From Siphonodentalium dalli (taxonomy: Eukaryota; Mollusca; Scaphopoda; Gadilida; Siphonodentaliidae): a DNA stretch of 64,000 nt. Positions 1 through 8,715 of this stretch are shown here, in pieces. The notes beneath the pieces were generated by a model. The model worked only from the letters and a program-made list of their open reading frames with translations. It did no database searches and was not told where the DNA came from. The stretch spans positions 108,156,278-108,220,277 of the forward strand of contig CP136069.1 of NCBI GenBank assembly GCA_032622095.1, in the 5' to 3' direction. The stretch's first letter is position 1. Each line of letters starts with the position of its first letter. Both the position numbers and the translations under genes were made by a program.

Positions 1-190
1 TAATTGGACGGAACCCATATTCGAACTTGGCCTGTAGTTTTAGCTGGGAAATACACATACCAACTTTGGTTGAGATCAAATAATCCAAACGGGAGTTATC
101 GATCGGAAACCAAAAATGTTAACGGACAGATGGACGGTGCGACGGACGGATGGACTGATTACATAATACAACCTTTTTTCAAAAAGGGCG
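1..190 (+). repeat. Helentron/pearl-like repeat, 3' part
   Basis: The sequence carries the core words that recur all over this window ('cccatattcgaacttggcctgt', 'accaactttggttgagatca'), then a degenerate ACGG-type microsatellite and a tail ending in 'gggcgtataaa'. The same tail word recurs near 38020. The 5' end is outside the window. Non-coding; the in-frame ORF here is a by-product of the repeat. Confidence 0.75.
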
Positions 191-281
191 TATAAAAATG
201 GAATACTTTGAAATTAAAGCTAAATATCATTGAATTGAACCGAATCTTGGGCGTGAATCCTCGACAAAATTAAGTATCCAC

Positions 282-820
282 ATTGATGAGAACTTGACAT
301 TCAAAAAGCACGTATCCATAATCTGCTCCAAAATATCACATGCAATCTAATGCATCAATAAGGTAAAACATTTTTTCCCAAGTAAAGCATTAAAAACATT
401 GTACTATGCGCTGATTCAAAGCCACTTAGTTTATGGTATCCAAATATGGGGTCATGTTCCGGAAGTCAAGAAAATATTCATGTTACAAAAACGAGCATTG
501 CGTATAATATGCAATAATTACAGGAGTCACACAGATCCACTCTTTAAAAGAGAGAATATCCTGAAAATATATGACTTACAAACTCTCAATTTTCATGCAT
601 AACTCGTGTTATAACCGCCTGCCCGCGTCTTTTGGAATGATGTACAACAAACGAGCAAAATCAACCCCAAGACACCCGAATCCCTAGAACAACCTAGTCA
701 GGAAAGCTACCCCACCACGCCTTCCCCACAGCATGGAACAATATGGAAAAAGACTATACTTGTACATCTCGCCAAAGCAGGCACACATTGAAGAAGTGCC
801 CACCTGTGCTCTATAAATAA
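282..820 (+). pseudogene. LINE-type retrotransposon, C-terminal RT relic
   Basis: The reading frame from 282 gives 'IDENLTFKKHVSIICSKI', an in-frame stop at 348-350, and then 'LYYALIQSHLVYGIQIWG' and 'KIFMLQKRALRIICNN'. These are the thumb-region motifs after the catalytic palm in Jockey/CR1/L2-type non-LTR reverse transcriptases: LGV..D..L.F..H at the start, SH..YGI..WG, LQK.A.R.I. After further frameshifts a conserved terminal block appears near 720 ('FPTAWNNMEKDY'), and the frame ends at a stop at 818-820. The catalytic YADD region and endonuclease are absent, so this is a 5'-truncated dead copy. The clade cannot be fixed from this short piece. Confidence 0.8.
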
Positions 821-1156
821 TTTCATTGTAATACTCGATGACATAATCATAATTCTACTCAAATAATTTTCTCCACACCAGTGTTCACACCACCGCATTC
901 TCGTTTCTAACATGCCCATATATTACCATACATCATAAATACTACCGCACATTATTATGATTTCTCTAATGATGACTATGACCCTATACTGCTAGACACA
1001 CATAAACATTACATATATGTAGTACTGTTAATTGGAATTATCCCAAAACTTCACTCAACAAAACGACTTTCTGGTGATCTATATAGATTCCTATTATGTT
1101 TCTTAACTAAGATGGCGGTATCTCTCACCTGAATCCATTGTAACAACAAAAAAAAC
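821..1156. other. AT-rich intergenic/intronic stretch
   Basis: No convincing coding frame, RNA gene or repeat end seen. It ends in an A-rich run that leads into the target duplication at 1158. Confidence 0.5.
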
Positions 1157-1157
1157 A

Positions 1158-1171
1158 AACAAAAATAATAT
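1158..1171. repeat. Target-site duplication, left copy
   Basis: AACAAAAATAATAT, identical to 4738-4751. It abuts the outer end of unit A. It is low-complexity A/T, so chance identity is possible, but both copies lie exactly at the ends of the inverted-repeat structure. Confidence 0.6.
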
Positions 1172-1407
1172 GAAAAGGAAGCGACTGGTAAAAGTCCTTC
1201 TTGTTAATGCCCCATGGTTGGAGGGTGCGGAGAGTGAAGATCCACTCAATTTCTCTTTCTGAGACACGCTGGGTGTGGTGAGGTTGCTGTCACCGGAAGT
1301 GACACTGGTGAAAGAGAAGCTAGAGGCCATATCTGGCTGGTTGAGATGTTGGTAAGATAAAAGTAAATGCGAGGGTGAACCTCCAGGGAGGGTCTCAATC
1401 AGCGGGA
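1167..1407 (-). repeat. Unit A, direct repeat copy 1 (241 bp)
   Basis: From 'aatatgaaaagg' to 'aatcagcggga'; about 98% identical to 3360-3600 in the same orientation. Its inner end overlaps the left inverted arm. Confidence 0.9.
1172..1286 (-). pseudogene. Penelope-like GIY-YIG C-terminal fragment, copy 1
   Basis: Minus-strand translation contains 'EREIEWIFTLRTLQPWGINK'. The RE..WI..L.TL.PWG.N pattern matches the conserved end of the GIY-YIG endonuclease domain of Penelope-like retroelements. Upstream the frame runs into a stop, and a neighbouring frame holds the continuation, so the copy is frameshifted. The catalytic GIY..YIG part is missing. It lies in unit A, which is repeated directly at 3360-3600. 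Confidence 0.6.
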
Positions 1408-1496
1408 TATCCTTATAAAACAGTCTAGCGCTTTCGATATTGGTATATCTTCGTCAGGACCAGGATGGTGTGGAAAGATGTGGATGATGCCCGTCC

Positions 1497-1504
1497 TTTT
1501 ATAC
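1497..1504 (-). promoter_or_regulatory. TATA-like box in left arm
   Basis: Minus strand reads TATAAAAG, about 40 bases before the hammerhead-like motif and unit A. A CCAAT word lies just upstream. The mirror copy is at 4592-4599 on the plus strand. The sequence match is good; function is inferred. Confidence 0.4.
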
Positions 1505-1585
1505 TCTGTGCTAGTAGAGCGTTGATTTGATTGGTCAAAATCCAAGGGTCAGGAGGTTGTGGGCCTCTGTGTGTCAGAAGGTTGA

Positions 1586-1960
1586 ATGCGGGTACAAATT
1601 GCGGGTATATGTTTGCCCGATAAGCCCGTGGAACTGCGAGTAGTTTATGCAGGTATATTATTCTTGCTCGTCATTGTGATACAATGCGGGTAGTTTTTGC
1701 GGGTATGTTGGGTACCATGCTGAGAATAACCAAAGTAGGACCTGTGTGGGTACAAATTGCGGGTATATATTGTCCCGATATCCGTATGGAACTGCGGGTA
1801 GTTTGTGCATGTGGGTATGTTATTCCAGCCCGTCAATGTGGCGTAATGTGGGTAGTATTTGCGGGTATGTTGTGTACTTCGCAAAGAATAACAAAATTTG
1901 GAACCCGTGTGGGTGCAATTTGCGGGTATATTCATAATATTGTCCTGAAACCTATGGATG
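1586..1960. repeat. GCGGGTA-rich tandem repeat, about 160-bp period
   Basis: The phrase 'gggtacaaattgcgggtata' or a close variant starts near 1589, 1748 and 1911. Between these, shorter words 'tgcgggtagtttgtgc' and 'gcgggtatgttg' recur. The mirror image lies in the right arm at about 4140-4510. Confidence 0.85.
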
Positions 1961-2921
1961 TAATACCGTCCATTGTGAAGCGGGTATATCGTTTTATTCT
2001 GATTGAAATCGCTCTGCGGGTATATGTGTTATTGGTACCTGCAGATGGCATGCTTAGGGTATGATTTGGCATATATTTGCGATAAGCAAGGCGCGATATT
2101 TAATGCGCATTCCCGTGTAGTTAGTTGTTGTTGTTGTAGTTAGGGGCCATATTATCCATTGTTAGGACCGGAAGGTTGTTTTTAACGGTGCCCGAAAAGG
2201 GGCGTTGCGTGATCACGCAGTTCATCTTTTGTGGTTATGGCGAATAAGGGCAGTGGGGGTTTGACCAATCAAAGGTTTAATCTGGTGATGAAGGGACGTG
2301 GGCGTAGATCCGGGAGAGGTATTTTGTGGGATTGGGTCGATTTGGCCTCGATGGGAGAAGTGACAACTACTCGATATGAGGCTGATGATAATATATTTTT
2401 CCAAATAACCTCATATACTAGAATTAAATGTGATACTGCCTATATATCGGATTAAGTGTCCACTGTTGTAGAGATGCATTTGCGCATCGCATCACGCTGG
2501 CGAGGCCGTAATGAGCCTTGAGTCCGCTGCCTGGTGGTGGTGTGTTGCCTGTGTGGGCGTAGTTGATTGGCAGTGTGTCCAGCCAATTTGAACAATTGTT
2601 GAGTGCTACCAGATTGGAGCTGCAATGGTCGTAGACTGTGTTTGCAGCTGGCGTTTTTAGGATCCAATGATCGTCCGTAGGGCTATATGGGTAATTCCAG
2701 ATATTTGGAGAGTCAGCCGGCAGCTGAGTTGGTGAGTGAACCCTGGTGTTGTTGGACGAGCAAAGGTCAGCTGGATTGGCGATCCACCAGCTGCAGCCTG
2801 GGCTGGTTGCAGATAATGTCTCAGAAAGATGCGGCGAATAGCAGAGATCAGCTGGGCTCCAACGGGGGCCCAGCCAGCTCGTATCCAAATTGATTGTTGT
2901 GGCTGTCAACAGGCCCAGAGT

Positions 2922-3233
2922 TTAACATATAGATGTGTATCTGGCCGGATCCGTGTTGTTGGAAGTGTATGAACAGTAGCCGCTGGTGTGAGACGAGCTC
3001 CTTGAGTGGAGCGACAGAGCAGGTGATGGAATCGGTGATGCGAGCAGGACATGGATGAGTGATGATCTGTCTCTGCATGTACGCGCATGTCTGTTGGCAT
3101 CGTCCCGACGCGAGAAGGTTCTGTGGCAGAAAGTACAGTTGTGGAAACCAGTACCGCGGTGTTGGATGCGGATGTGTCGGTACAGCCCTGAGGCGTGGCT
3201 ATAGATATTAGGGCACTCAGGGCAGTCGTGCAT
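2922..3233 (-). CDS. Two-finger C2H2-type zinc-finger ORF (103 aa)
   Basis: Starts with ATG at 3233. Residues 4-25 form one finger (C-x2-C-x12-H-x4-H, 'CPECPNIYSHASGLYRHIR' at its start). Residues 33-53 form a second with a C-x2-C-x12-H-x3-C arrangement ('CTFCHRTFSRRDDANRHARTC', shown here only to identify ligands C33, C36, H49, C53). The remaining half is Ser/His-rich without a recognised fold. A TATTTATA word lies about 45 bases upstream on the same strand. The ORF sits in the spacer between the two inverted arms of the Penelope-like structure, so it is probably element-encoded rather than a host gene. It may be the start of a longer, spliced or deleted element protein, since no catalytic domain follows. 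Product function unknown; DNA or RNA binding is the family expectation. Confidence 0.55.
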   Translation of the reverse strand: MHDCPECPNIYSHASGLYRHIRIQHRGTGFHNCTFCHRTFSRRDDANRHARTCRDRSSLIHVLLASPIPSPALSLHSRSSSHTSGYCSYTSNNTDPARYTSIC

Positions 3234-3275
3234 TATGAATTCTTACTGAGCCGTTCCCTGAGGCGGCGTCAAGAG

Positions 3276-3283
3276 TATAAATA
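3276..3283 (-). promoter_or_regulatory. TATA-like box upstream of zinc-finger ORF
   Basis: TATTTATA on the minus strand, 43 bases before the ATG at 3233. It lies in the unique spacer, not in the arms. Confidence 0.35.
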
Positions 3284-3359
3284 GTAGTGGACGTTTGTGA
3301 CGTCAGGTCACTATAGGGAAAGGTGTGGCCGTTGTGGTAACAAGAAGAGTGAAAATTAA

Positions 3360-3600
3360 AATATGAAAAGGAGGCGACTGGTAAAAGTCCTTCTTGTTAA
3401 TGCCCCATGGTTGGAGGGTGCGGAGAGTGAAGATCCACTCAATTTCTCTTTCTGAGACACGCTGGGTGTGGTGAGGTTGCTGTCACCGGAAGTGACACTG
3501 GTGAAAGAGAAGCTAGAGGCCATATCTGGCTGGTTGAGATATTGGTAAGATAAGAGTAAATGCGAGGGTGAACCTCCAGGGAGGGTCTCAATCAGCGGGA
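3360..3600 (-). repeat. Unit A, direct repeat copy 2 (241 bp)
   Basis: Direct copy of 1167-1407. It joins the right inverted arm within two bases at 3599-3600. Confidence 0.9.
3361..3479 (-). pseudogene. Penelope-like GIY-YIG C-terminal fragment, copy 2
   Basis: Second copy of the fragment at 1172-1286, same strand and almost the same sequence, within the directly repeated unit A. It sits between the zinc-finger ORF's promoter region and the right inverted arm. Confidence 0.6.
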
Positions 3601-4737
3601 TGCGATGCGCAAATGCATCTCGACAACAGTGGACACTTAATCCGATATATAGGCAGTATCACATTTAATTCTAGTATATGAGGTTATTTGGAAAAATATA
3701 TTATCATCAGCCTCATATCGAGTAGTTGTCACTTCTCCCATCGAGGCCAAATCGACCCAATCCCACAAAATACCTCTCCCGGATCTACGCCCACGTCCCT
3801 CCATCACCAGATTATACCTTTGATTGGTCAAACCCCCACCGCCCTTATTCGCCATAACCACAAAAGATGAACTGCGTGATCACGCAACGCCCCTTTTCGG
3901 GCACCGTTAAAAACAACCTTCCGGTCCTAACAATGGCTAATATGGCCCCTAACTACAACAACAACAACAACTAACTACACAGGAATGCGCATTAAATATC
4001 GCGCCTTGCTTATCGCAAATATATGCCAAATCATACCCTAAGCATGCCATCTGCAGGTACCAATAACACATATACCCGCAGAGCGATTTCAATCAGAATA
4101 AAACGATATACCCGCTTCACAATGGACGGTATTACATCCACAGGTTTCAGGACAATATTATGAATATACCCGCAAATTTCACCCACACAGGTTCCAAATT
4201 TGGTTATTCTTTGCGAAGTACACACCATGCCCGCAAATACTACCCGCATTACACCACATTGACGGGCTGGAATAACATACCCACATGCACAAACTACCCG
4301 CAGTTCCATATGGATATCGGGACAATATATACCCGCAATTTGTACCCACACAGGTCCTACTTTGGTTATTCTCAGCATGGTACCCAACATACCCGCAAAA
4401 ACTACCCGCATTGTATCACAATGACGAGCGAGAATAATATACCCGCATAAACTACCCGCAGTTCCACGGGCTTATCGGGCAAACATATACCCGCAATTTG
4501 TACCCGCATTCAACCTTCTGACACACAGAGGCCCACAACCTCCTGACCCTTGGATTTTGACCAATCAAATCAACGCTCTACTAGCACAGAGTATAAAAGG
4601 ACGGGCATCATCCACATCTTTCCACACCATCCTGGTCCTGACGAAGATATACCAATATCGAAAGCGCTAGACCATTTTATAAGGATATCCCGCTGATTGA
4701 GACCCTCCCTGGAGGTTCACCCTCGCATTTACTTTTA
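3599..4737 (-). repeat. Right arm of 1.14-kb inverted repeat
   Basis: Reverse complement of 1358-2493. The arm ends at 'catttactttta', immediately before the right target duplication. Confidence 0.92.
4592..4599 (+). promoter_or_regulatory. TATA-like box in right arm
   Basis: TATAAAAG preceded by a CCAATCA word at about 4561. It points toward the right edge of the element. Mirror of 1497-1504. Confidence 0.4.
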
Positions 4738-4751
4738 AACAAAAATAATAT
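4738..4751. repeat. Target-site duplication, right copy
   Basis: AACAAAAATAATAT directly after the end of the right inverted arm; matches 1158-1171. Confidence 0.6.
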
Positions 4752-5150
4752 TTTGTTCTTAATATACCCATGGAACTGGAACTGGAACATATGTTTTATA
4801 AAATCTGAACAGTTGAAAACATTCCTATGGAGAGATAATACATTTTCAATCTTATAACTCGTCTGGATTGGCTCACAACAACACCAATACTTGTTTGTGA
4901 TATGCCCTAAATACTAGGTTCTAGCTAGTTTTATATATGATTATAGTCTGTATGTGTGTGTGGATATGAAATACAAGCCATCTATTCAATTATTTATAGT
5001 GATACTTGTTTTAGGAGGTAGTAGGAAGACGATAGGGCTAGGCTACCCCCAATAATATACAGTATTACCTTATTATGAGTTTGAGAATAATCTTGTTCAA
5101 AGTAGTAATTTTTACAAATATTATATCCAAATTGACAATGCACACCTTCA
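4752..5150. other. AT-rich stretch, nothing recognised
   Basis: No long frame, repeat end or RNA gene seen. Confidence 0.5.
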
Positions 5151-5778
5151 TCTCATATATATTTTGAAGACCTCTGTCTGTATGTTTGTTTGTCTGTATG
5201 TTTGTCATTTATACAAATCTACGATTCTCGACCGATCGGGACGAAACTTGGTACGTGTGTGTAGTTTGACCAGGCGGTCGACTATGTCGAATTGGTGAGC
5301 CCGTGCGTCGCCCGCTTCGCGCATGCGCAGACAAGATCTCGAAAACGGGTGGAGCTATCGACTTGAAATTTGCTATGTGAATGTATCTTGCCCCGGATAC
5401 GAACTTTATCGGGTCGCCGAGCCCGTGCGACGCCAGCTTCGCGCATGCGCAGACGAGATATCGGAAACGGGTGGAGCTATCGACTTGAAATTTGCTATGT
5501 GAATGCATCTTGCCCCGGATACAAATTTTATCGGGTCGCCGAGCCCGTGCGATGCCAACTTCAAGCATGCGCAGACGAGATCTCGGAAACGGGTGGAGCT
5601 ATCGACATGTAATTTGGTATGTGAATGTATCTTGCCCCGGATACGAATTTTATCGGGTCGCCGAGCCCGTGCGACGCCAGCTTCGCGCATGCGCAGACCA
5701 GATCTCCGAAACGGGTAGAGCTATCGACTTGAAATTTGGTTTTTGAATAGCCCGGACAACGTCGGGCTCATCGGCTAG
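5151..5778 (+). mobile_element. Non-autonomous Helitron-like element
   Basis: The 5' end TCTCATATATATTTTGAAG is shared with an inverted copy ending near 37878. The 3' end has a hairpin (cccggacaacgtcggg, 5751-5766) followed 9 bases later by CTAG (5775-5778) and a T. TC at the start, a short GC hairpin, CTRR at the end and no terminal inverted repeats are the defining Helitron signs. The body is an array of about 122-bp repeats. No Rep/helicase is encoded. Confidence 0.7.
5284..5745 (+). repeat. 122-bp tandem repeat, about 3.8 copies
   Basis: The landmark 'gcatgcgcagac' recurs at about 5322, 5444, 5566 and 5688, with 'gagctatcgacttgaaatttg' and 'gccccggatacgaa' in each unit. Open frames across the array on both strands result from the 122-bp periodicity. 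Two units of the same repeat lie inverted at 37530-37720. Confidence 0.93.
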
Positions 5779-6412
5779 TCTATTATATATTTTGGAAGAT
5801 CTGTCTGTGTGTGTGTGTGTGTTCGCGATGGACTCGAAAACTGACGGAAGGATTGAGCCCAAACTTCCTATCTAAGGGTAAAATCCCAGATGAAGTGGCA
5901 TCGCACCGCTTCTGAGAACGTCAGAGCACTCCTTCTCCACCCCCAGTCACAAAAATTACCACCATTGGCACGGTGGGGTTAATCGCGTTGATAGTTAAAG
6001 AGCGTTCATATCCGCAGTGTCGTCGATAAAGAGCGTATGTGTGTAATGTGATTATTACGTCTGGGTCTGGGCGTGTGCGTGTAAGACTGTATCCAGACAT
6101 GAGCGTGTTGTGTGACGTACTTAGGGCTTTCCGCCCGAGGTGATCTTCACCTTGAAACGGGTACCCACAAACGTACCTCTTTTAGGGACGGGTACCATCA
6201 CGGGACGGGTACCATCATGTCTCTTGATTAAAAAGGCAGAATTAACTGAAATTAAATTTAAAAATTAACGGATTTCAACGAAATTTGATACCTACGGATA
6301 CTTTTATCGGGAGAGTGTTTTCGACGGGTCAAATCGTGACCCCGACCTGACCTTGACCTTCAAAATGGTCAATTCAAGGTCAAAGCCTGGACGAAGTCGG
6401 GTCACCTGCTAG
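5779..6412 (+). mobile_element. Second Helitron-like element, directly abutting the first
   Basis: Begins TCTATTATATATTTTGGAAGATCTGTCTGTG, very like the start at 5151, and ends at CTAG (6409-6412) followed by T. The 3' hairpin 'cctgg...tcggg' is decayed. The body differs from the first element: GTGT microsatellite, then 'aggtcaaggtcaa'-type words. No coding capacity seen. Confidence 0.6.
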
Positions 6413-6424
6413 TATATATATATA

Positions 6425-6634
6425 AGAGATATGGCACAGTAGCATGTTATATTTACGCCTCCGAAACATGCCAAGCATTGCTCTTTGAACATGTCTGGGA
6501 CTATACAACACACAAGGCGCCTATTTTTAGAAGCAAATAATTTTTTTATAACAGTGCATTTTTTTGGGGGATTGGGTGGGATACGAACCCTGGCCCATGA
6601 CGGCGAGCGCGCCTTGTACTGTGCCATATCTCCT
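6425..6634 (-). mobile_element. MITE with 16-bp TIRs enclosing SINE-like sequence
   Basis: Inverted ends agagatatggcacagta (6425-6441) and tactgtgccatatctc (6617-6632), with TA-rich flanks. On the minus strand the interior carries a box-B-like 'gggttcgtatcccaccc' and the words 'ctaaaaataggcgccttgtgtgttgtatag' (split over 6506-6535). These are shared with the SINE at 8011-8240. Confidence 0.65.
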
Positions 6635-6717
6635 ATATTTATACATAATAGAGACCTTAAAATGTGCATATAGTATCCTAAGTGCGACGTCGGAATACGG
6701 CGGCCATTTGAGCTTCC

Positions 6718-6766
6718 TTTTTTGGGGGTCGCTTCGGTGGCCGTGTGGTATTGACGTCGGACTTCG
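6718..6766 (+). repeat. tRNA-like SINE head fragment
   Basis: 'ggggtcgcttcggtggccgtgtggta' is nearly identical to the head of the SINE at 8011. It contains the box-A region only and runs straight into the minisatellite. Confidence 0.65.
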
Positions 6767-7540
6767 GGCGGTGCAGACTATATGTGTGTAAAGAACGTCC
6801 TGATCGGCGGTGCAGACTATATGTGTGTAAAGAACGTCTTCCTCGGGGGATGCAGACTATATGTGTGTAAAGAACGTCTTCCTCGGGGGATGCAGACTAT
6901 ATGTATGTAAAGAACGTCCTGCTTGGCGGTGCAGACTATATGTGTGTAAAGAACGTCTTCCTCGGGGATGCAGACTATATGTGTGTATAGAACGTCTTCC
7001 TCGGGGGATGCAGACTATATGTGTGTAAAGAACGTCCTCCTCGGGCGGTGCAGAATATATGTGTGTAAAGAACGTCCTGCTCGGGCGGTGCAGACTATAT
7101 GTGTGTAAAGAACGTCTTCCTCGGGGGATGCAGACTATATGTGTGTAAAGAACGTCCTCCTCGGGGGATGCAGACTATATGTATGTAAAGAACGTCCTGC
7201 TTGGCGGTGCAGACTATATGTGTGTAAAGAACGTCTTCCTCGGGGATGCAGACTATATGTGTGTATAGAACGTCTTCCTCGGGGGATGCAGACTATATGT
7301 GTGTAAAGAACGTCCTCCTCGGGCGGTGCAGAATATATGTGTGTAAAGAATTTCCTGCTCGGGCGGTGCAGACTATATGTGTGTAAAGAACGTCTTCCTC
7401 GGGGGATGCAGACTATATGTGTGTAAAGAACGTCCTCCTTGGGCGGTGAATGCTGTATGAGGAGTGAACGTCCTCCTCGGATGGTGCATGCTATATGACG
7501 GTGAACGTCCTCCTCGGGCAGTGCAGGCTATATGGTGGTG
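6767..7540 (+). repeat. About 39-bp minisatellite with higher-order structure, about 20 units
   Basis: Unit 'tgcagactatatgtgtgtaaagaacgtcYtcctcgggYgg'. Variants (gtatg, tatag, aatat) recur in the same order at an offset of 278 bp (e.g. 'atgtatgtaaag' at 6901 and 7179), so blocks of seven units were duplicated. The last three units from 7440 are diverged. There are no spacers of differing sequence, so it is not CRISPR-like. Confidence 0.95.
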
Positions 7541-7903
7541 TGTGGTTATTATGAATCCCATCCCATATATATATAGCTCACTATGAATTCCATCCCATAT
7601 TTATATAGGTCACTATGAATCCCATCCAAAAAACGCAATTTCACCAAAAAGTAAAAAAAATTGAAAATCCCATTCATTTCAAAATTTTCCAATTTCAAAA
7701 AATCCTTTTTTATTTATTATTTTCAAACTCTCATGTCATTTTCTCTTTGTCAAACCAATGTCAAATCCAAAAAACGCAATTTCACCAACAAATAACAAAA
7801 TACCTATTTTTTTACAACATTTCATAACAAATTTCGAAAATTCATATATTTTTTTACAACATTTCATAACAAATTTCGAAAATTCATATTTCTTTACTAC
7901 ATT
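7541..7903. repeat. AT-rich degenerate repeats
   Basis: 'atgaatcccatccc' twice near 7551 and 7616. 'caacatttcataacaaatttcgaaaattcatat' words are repeated in tandem at 7816-7890 (36-bp period). No gene seen. Confidence 0.6.
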
Positions 7904-7996
7904 TCTTGGCATTTCGAATCCCACCCAATCCCCAAAAAAATTGTCTCAAAAATTAAATTTGCTTCTAAAAATAGGCGCCTTGTGTGTTGTGTAGTC
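7904..7996 (+). mobile_element. SINE 3'-half fragment
   Basis: Starts with box-B remnant 'tttcgaatcccacccaatcc', then 'ctaaaaataggcgccttgtg', matching the downstream SINE. The head is missing. Confidence 0.6.
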
Positions 7997-8004
7997 CGAA
8001 TGGC

Positions 8005-8245
8005 CTTTTTGGGGTCGCTTCGGTGGCTGTGTGGTACTGACGTCGGACTTGAGTCGCAAGGCGCACTCGCCATCATGGGCCGGGGTTCGAATCCCACCCG
8101 ATCCCAAAAAAATCTGCACTGTCTCAAAAATTTAATTTTCTTCTAAAAATAGGCGCCTTGTGTGTTGTATAGTCCCAGACATGTTCAAAGAGCAATGCTC
8201 GGCATGTTTCGGAGGCATAAATATAACAAACTATTGTGCCATTTC
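8005..8245 (+). mobile_element. tRNA-derived SINE
   Basis: The head (8011-8105) resembles a tRNA: box-A-like 'tggctgtgtggtactgac', then a perfect box B 'ggttcgaatcc' and an acceptor-like 'ggggtcg ... cgatccc' pairing. The tail has 'aataggcgccttgtgtgttg' and 'catgttcaaagagcaatgct', shared with 6425-6634. It is not a functional tRNA gene because the anticodon arm is not normal and the 3' tail is part of the repeat. Confidence 0.7.
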
Positions 8246-8604
8246 TCCTATTTTTATAAAAAATCTATTGTTGGTGTGAAATTTCCAATAAATTTTGTGT
8301 CCCCATCCTCACTATCCTGCTTAATTGCCACTGTTGGTTACTAACAATGCTGTAAACCATATAGGTCTACCATCAGTGATAAAATTCAACAATGTTTAGT
8401 CGGCAAACATCGCATATTTTCATTTGAAATATTCATACCAAAATTCAAATGGACTAATGGGATCAAATCAAATAAAGAACTATTTGAATATTTTACTGAA
8501 CCTTAACCTTAACATCCATGGAATCCGATACATTATCTGGCAATGATGGTCAGTAATTTCAAAGACTTGTGTTATATCCATGGAAAATGAGACATGTACA
8601 TTAC
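8246..8604. other. Intron sequence, nothing recognised
   Basis: No UBR5 exon continues here. The next expected coding block (a VATWVDE-like sequence) was not found anywhere between 1 and 8604. Confidence 0.5.
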
Positions 8605-8715
8605 CTTCCCAGAATCTGTGACTACTGATCCTCTGACAGAGCTAGCAGACAACATCACGATCTTCTCATTGGTTAATCCTAACAAAGCAGTTTTGGGATG
8701 GCGAAATGGTGACAC
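8605..8715 (-). CDS. UBR5: UBR5 E3 ubiquitin ligase, internal exon (RCC1-like propeller)
   Basis: 111-nt exon of 37 codons in phase 0/0. The acceptor is a pyrimidine-rich tract ending 'gaacag' at 8716-8717, and the donor is AAG|gtaatg at 8603-8604. It encodes VSPFRHPKTALLGLTNEKIV followed by MLSASSVRGSVVTDSGK. This matches the UBR5 segment 'HPRATFLGLTNEKIVLLSAN' and the following '...VATENNK', the part of the N-terminal RCC1-like beta-propeller just before VATWVDE. UBR5 is a nuclear HECT-type ubiquitin ligase with UBA, RCC1-like, UBR-box, MLLE and HECT domains. The exon follows 27034-27156 directly in protein order. The following exon lies outside the window. Confidence 0.93.

Larger units (their letters stand above)
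1358..2493 (+). repeat. Left arm of 1.14-kb inverted repeat
   Basis: Reverse complement of 3599-4737 with only scattered differences. It holds a roughly 160-bp tandem array, a TATA-like box and a hammerhead-like motif. The open frames in each arm mirror one another and are not independent genes. Confidence 0.92.
1172..4737 (-). mobile_element. Penelope-like compound retroelement with inverted arms
   Basis: The 3.57-kb block is bounded by a 14-bp direct repeat (1158-1171 and 4738-4751), read as a target-site duplication. On the minus strand the order is: an inverted arm (4737-3599), a unit A (3600-3360), a TATA-like box and zinc-finger ORF (3233-2922), the same arm in the other orientation (2493-1358), and a second unit A (1407-1167). 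Unit A encodes a WI..L.TL.PWGIN motif typical of the C-terminal GIY-YIG nuclease end of Penelope-like elements. Penelope elements are known to insert with terminal partial copies in direct or inverted orientation, which fits this layout. No reverse transcriptase core is visible, so it is an internally deleted copy. Assignment is inference from structure and one motif. Confidence 0.6.

Noticed and set aside
1684..2064. 126-aa frame mirrored at 4031-4411
   Set aside because: Identical mirror frames in the two inverted arms, made of repeated MRVVFAGML-type units. Low-complexity product of the GCGGGTA array.
2424..2909. 161-aa minus-strand frame beside the zinc-finger ORF
   Set aside because: No known motif; it runs from the unique spacer into the arm and its composition is not protein-like. 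Could be part of the element, but not supportable.
4638..4663. Canonical hammerhead ribozyme annotation
   Set aside because: The core has an extra A before stem II, and stem I/III pairing is weak (tggtc/gacca only in the right arm). Kept as a finding, not as an ncRNA feature.
5209..5746. Several 70-119-aa frames on both strands
   Set aside because: They arise from the 122-bp tandem repeat and its CG-rich words, not from a protein.
6767..7540. Regular short repeats resembling a CRISPR array
   Set aside because: Units are contiguous without distinct spacers, and the surroundings are eukaryotic. It is a minisatellite.
8011..8105. tRNA gene
   Set aside because: Box B is perfect, but the anticodon arm is abnormal and the same unit recurs in partial copies with a shared tail. 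It is a SINE head.
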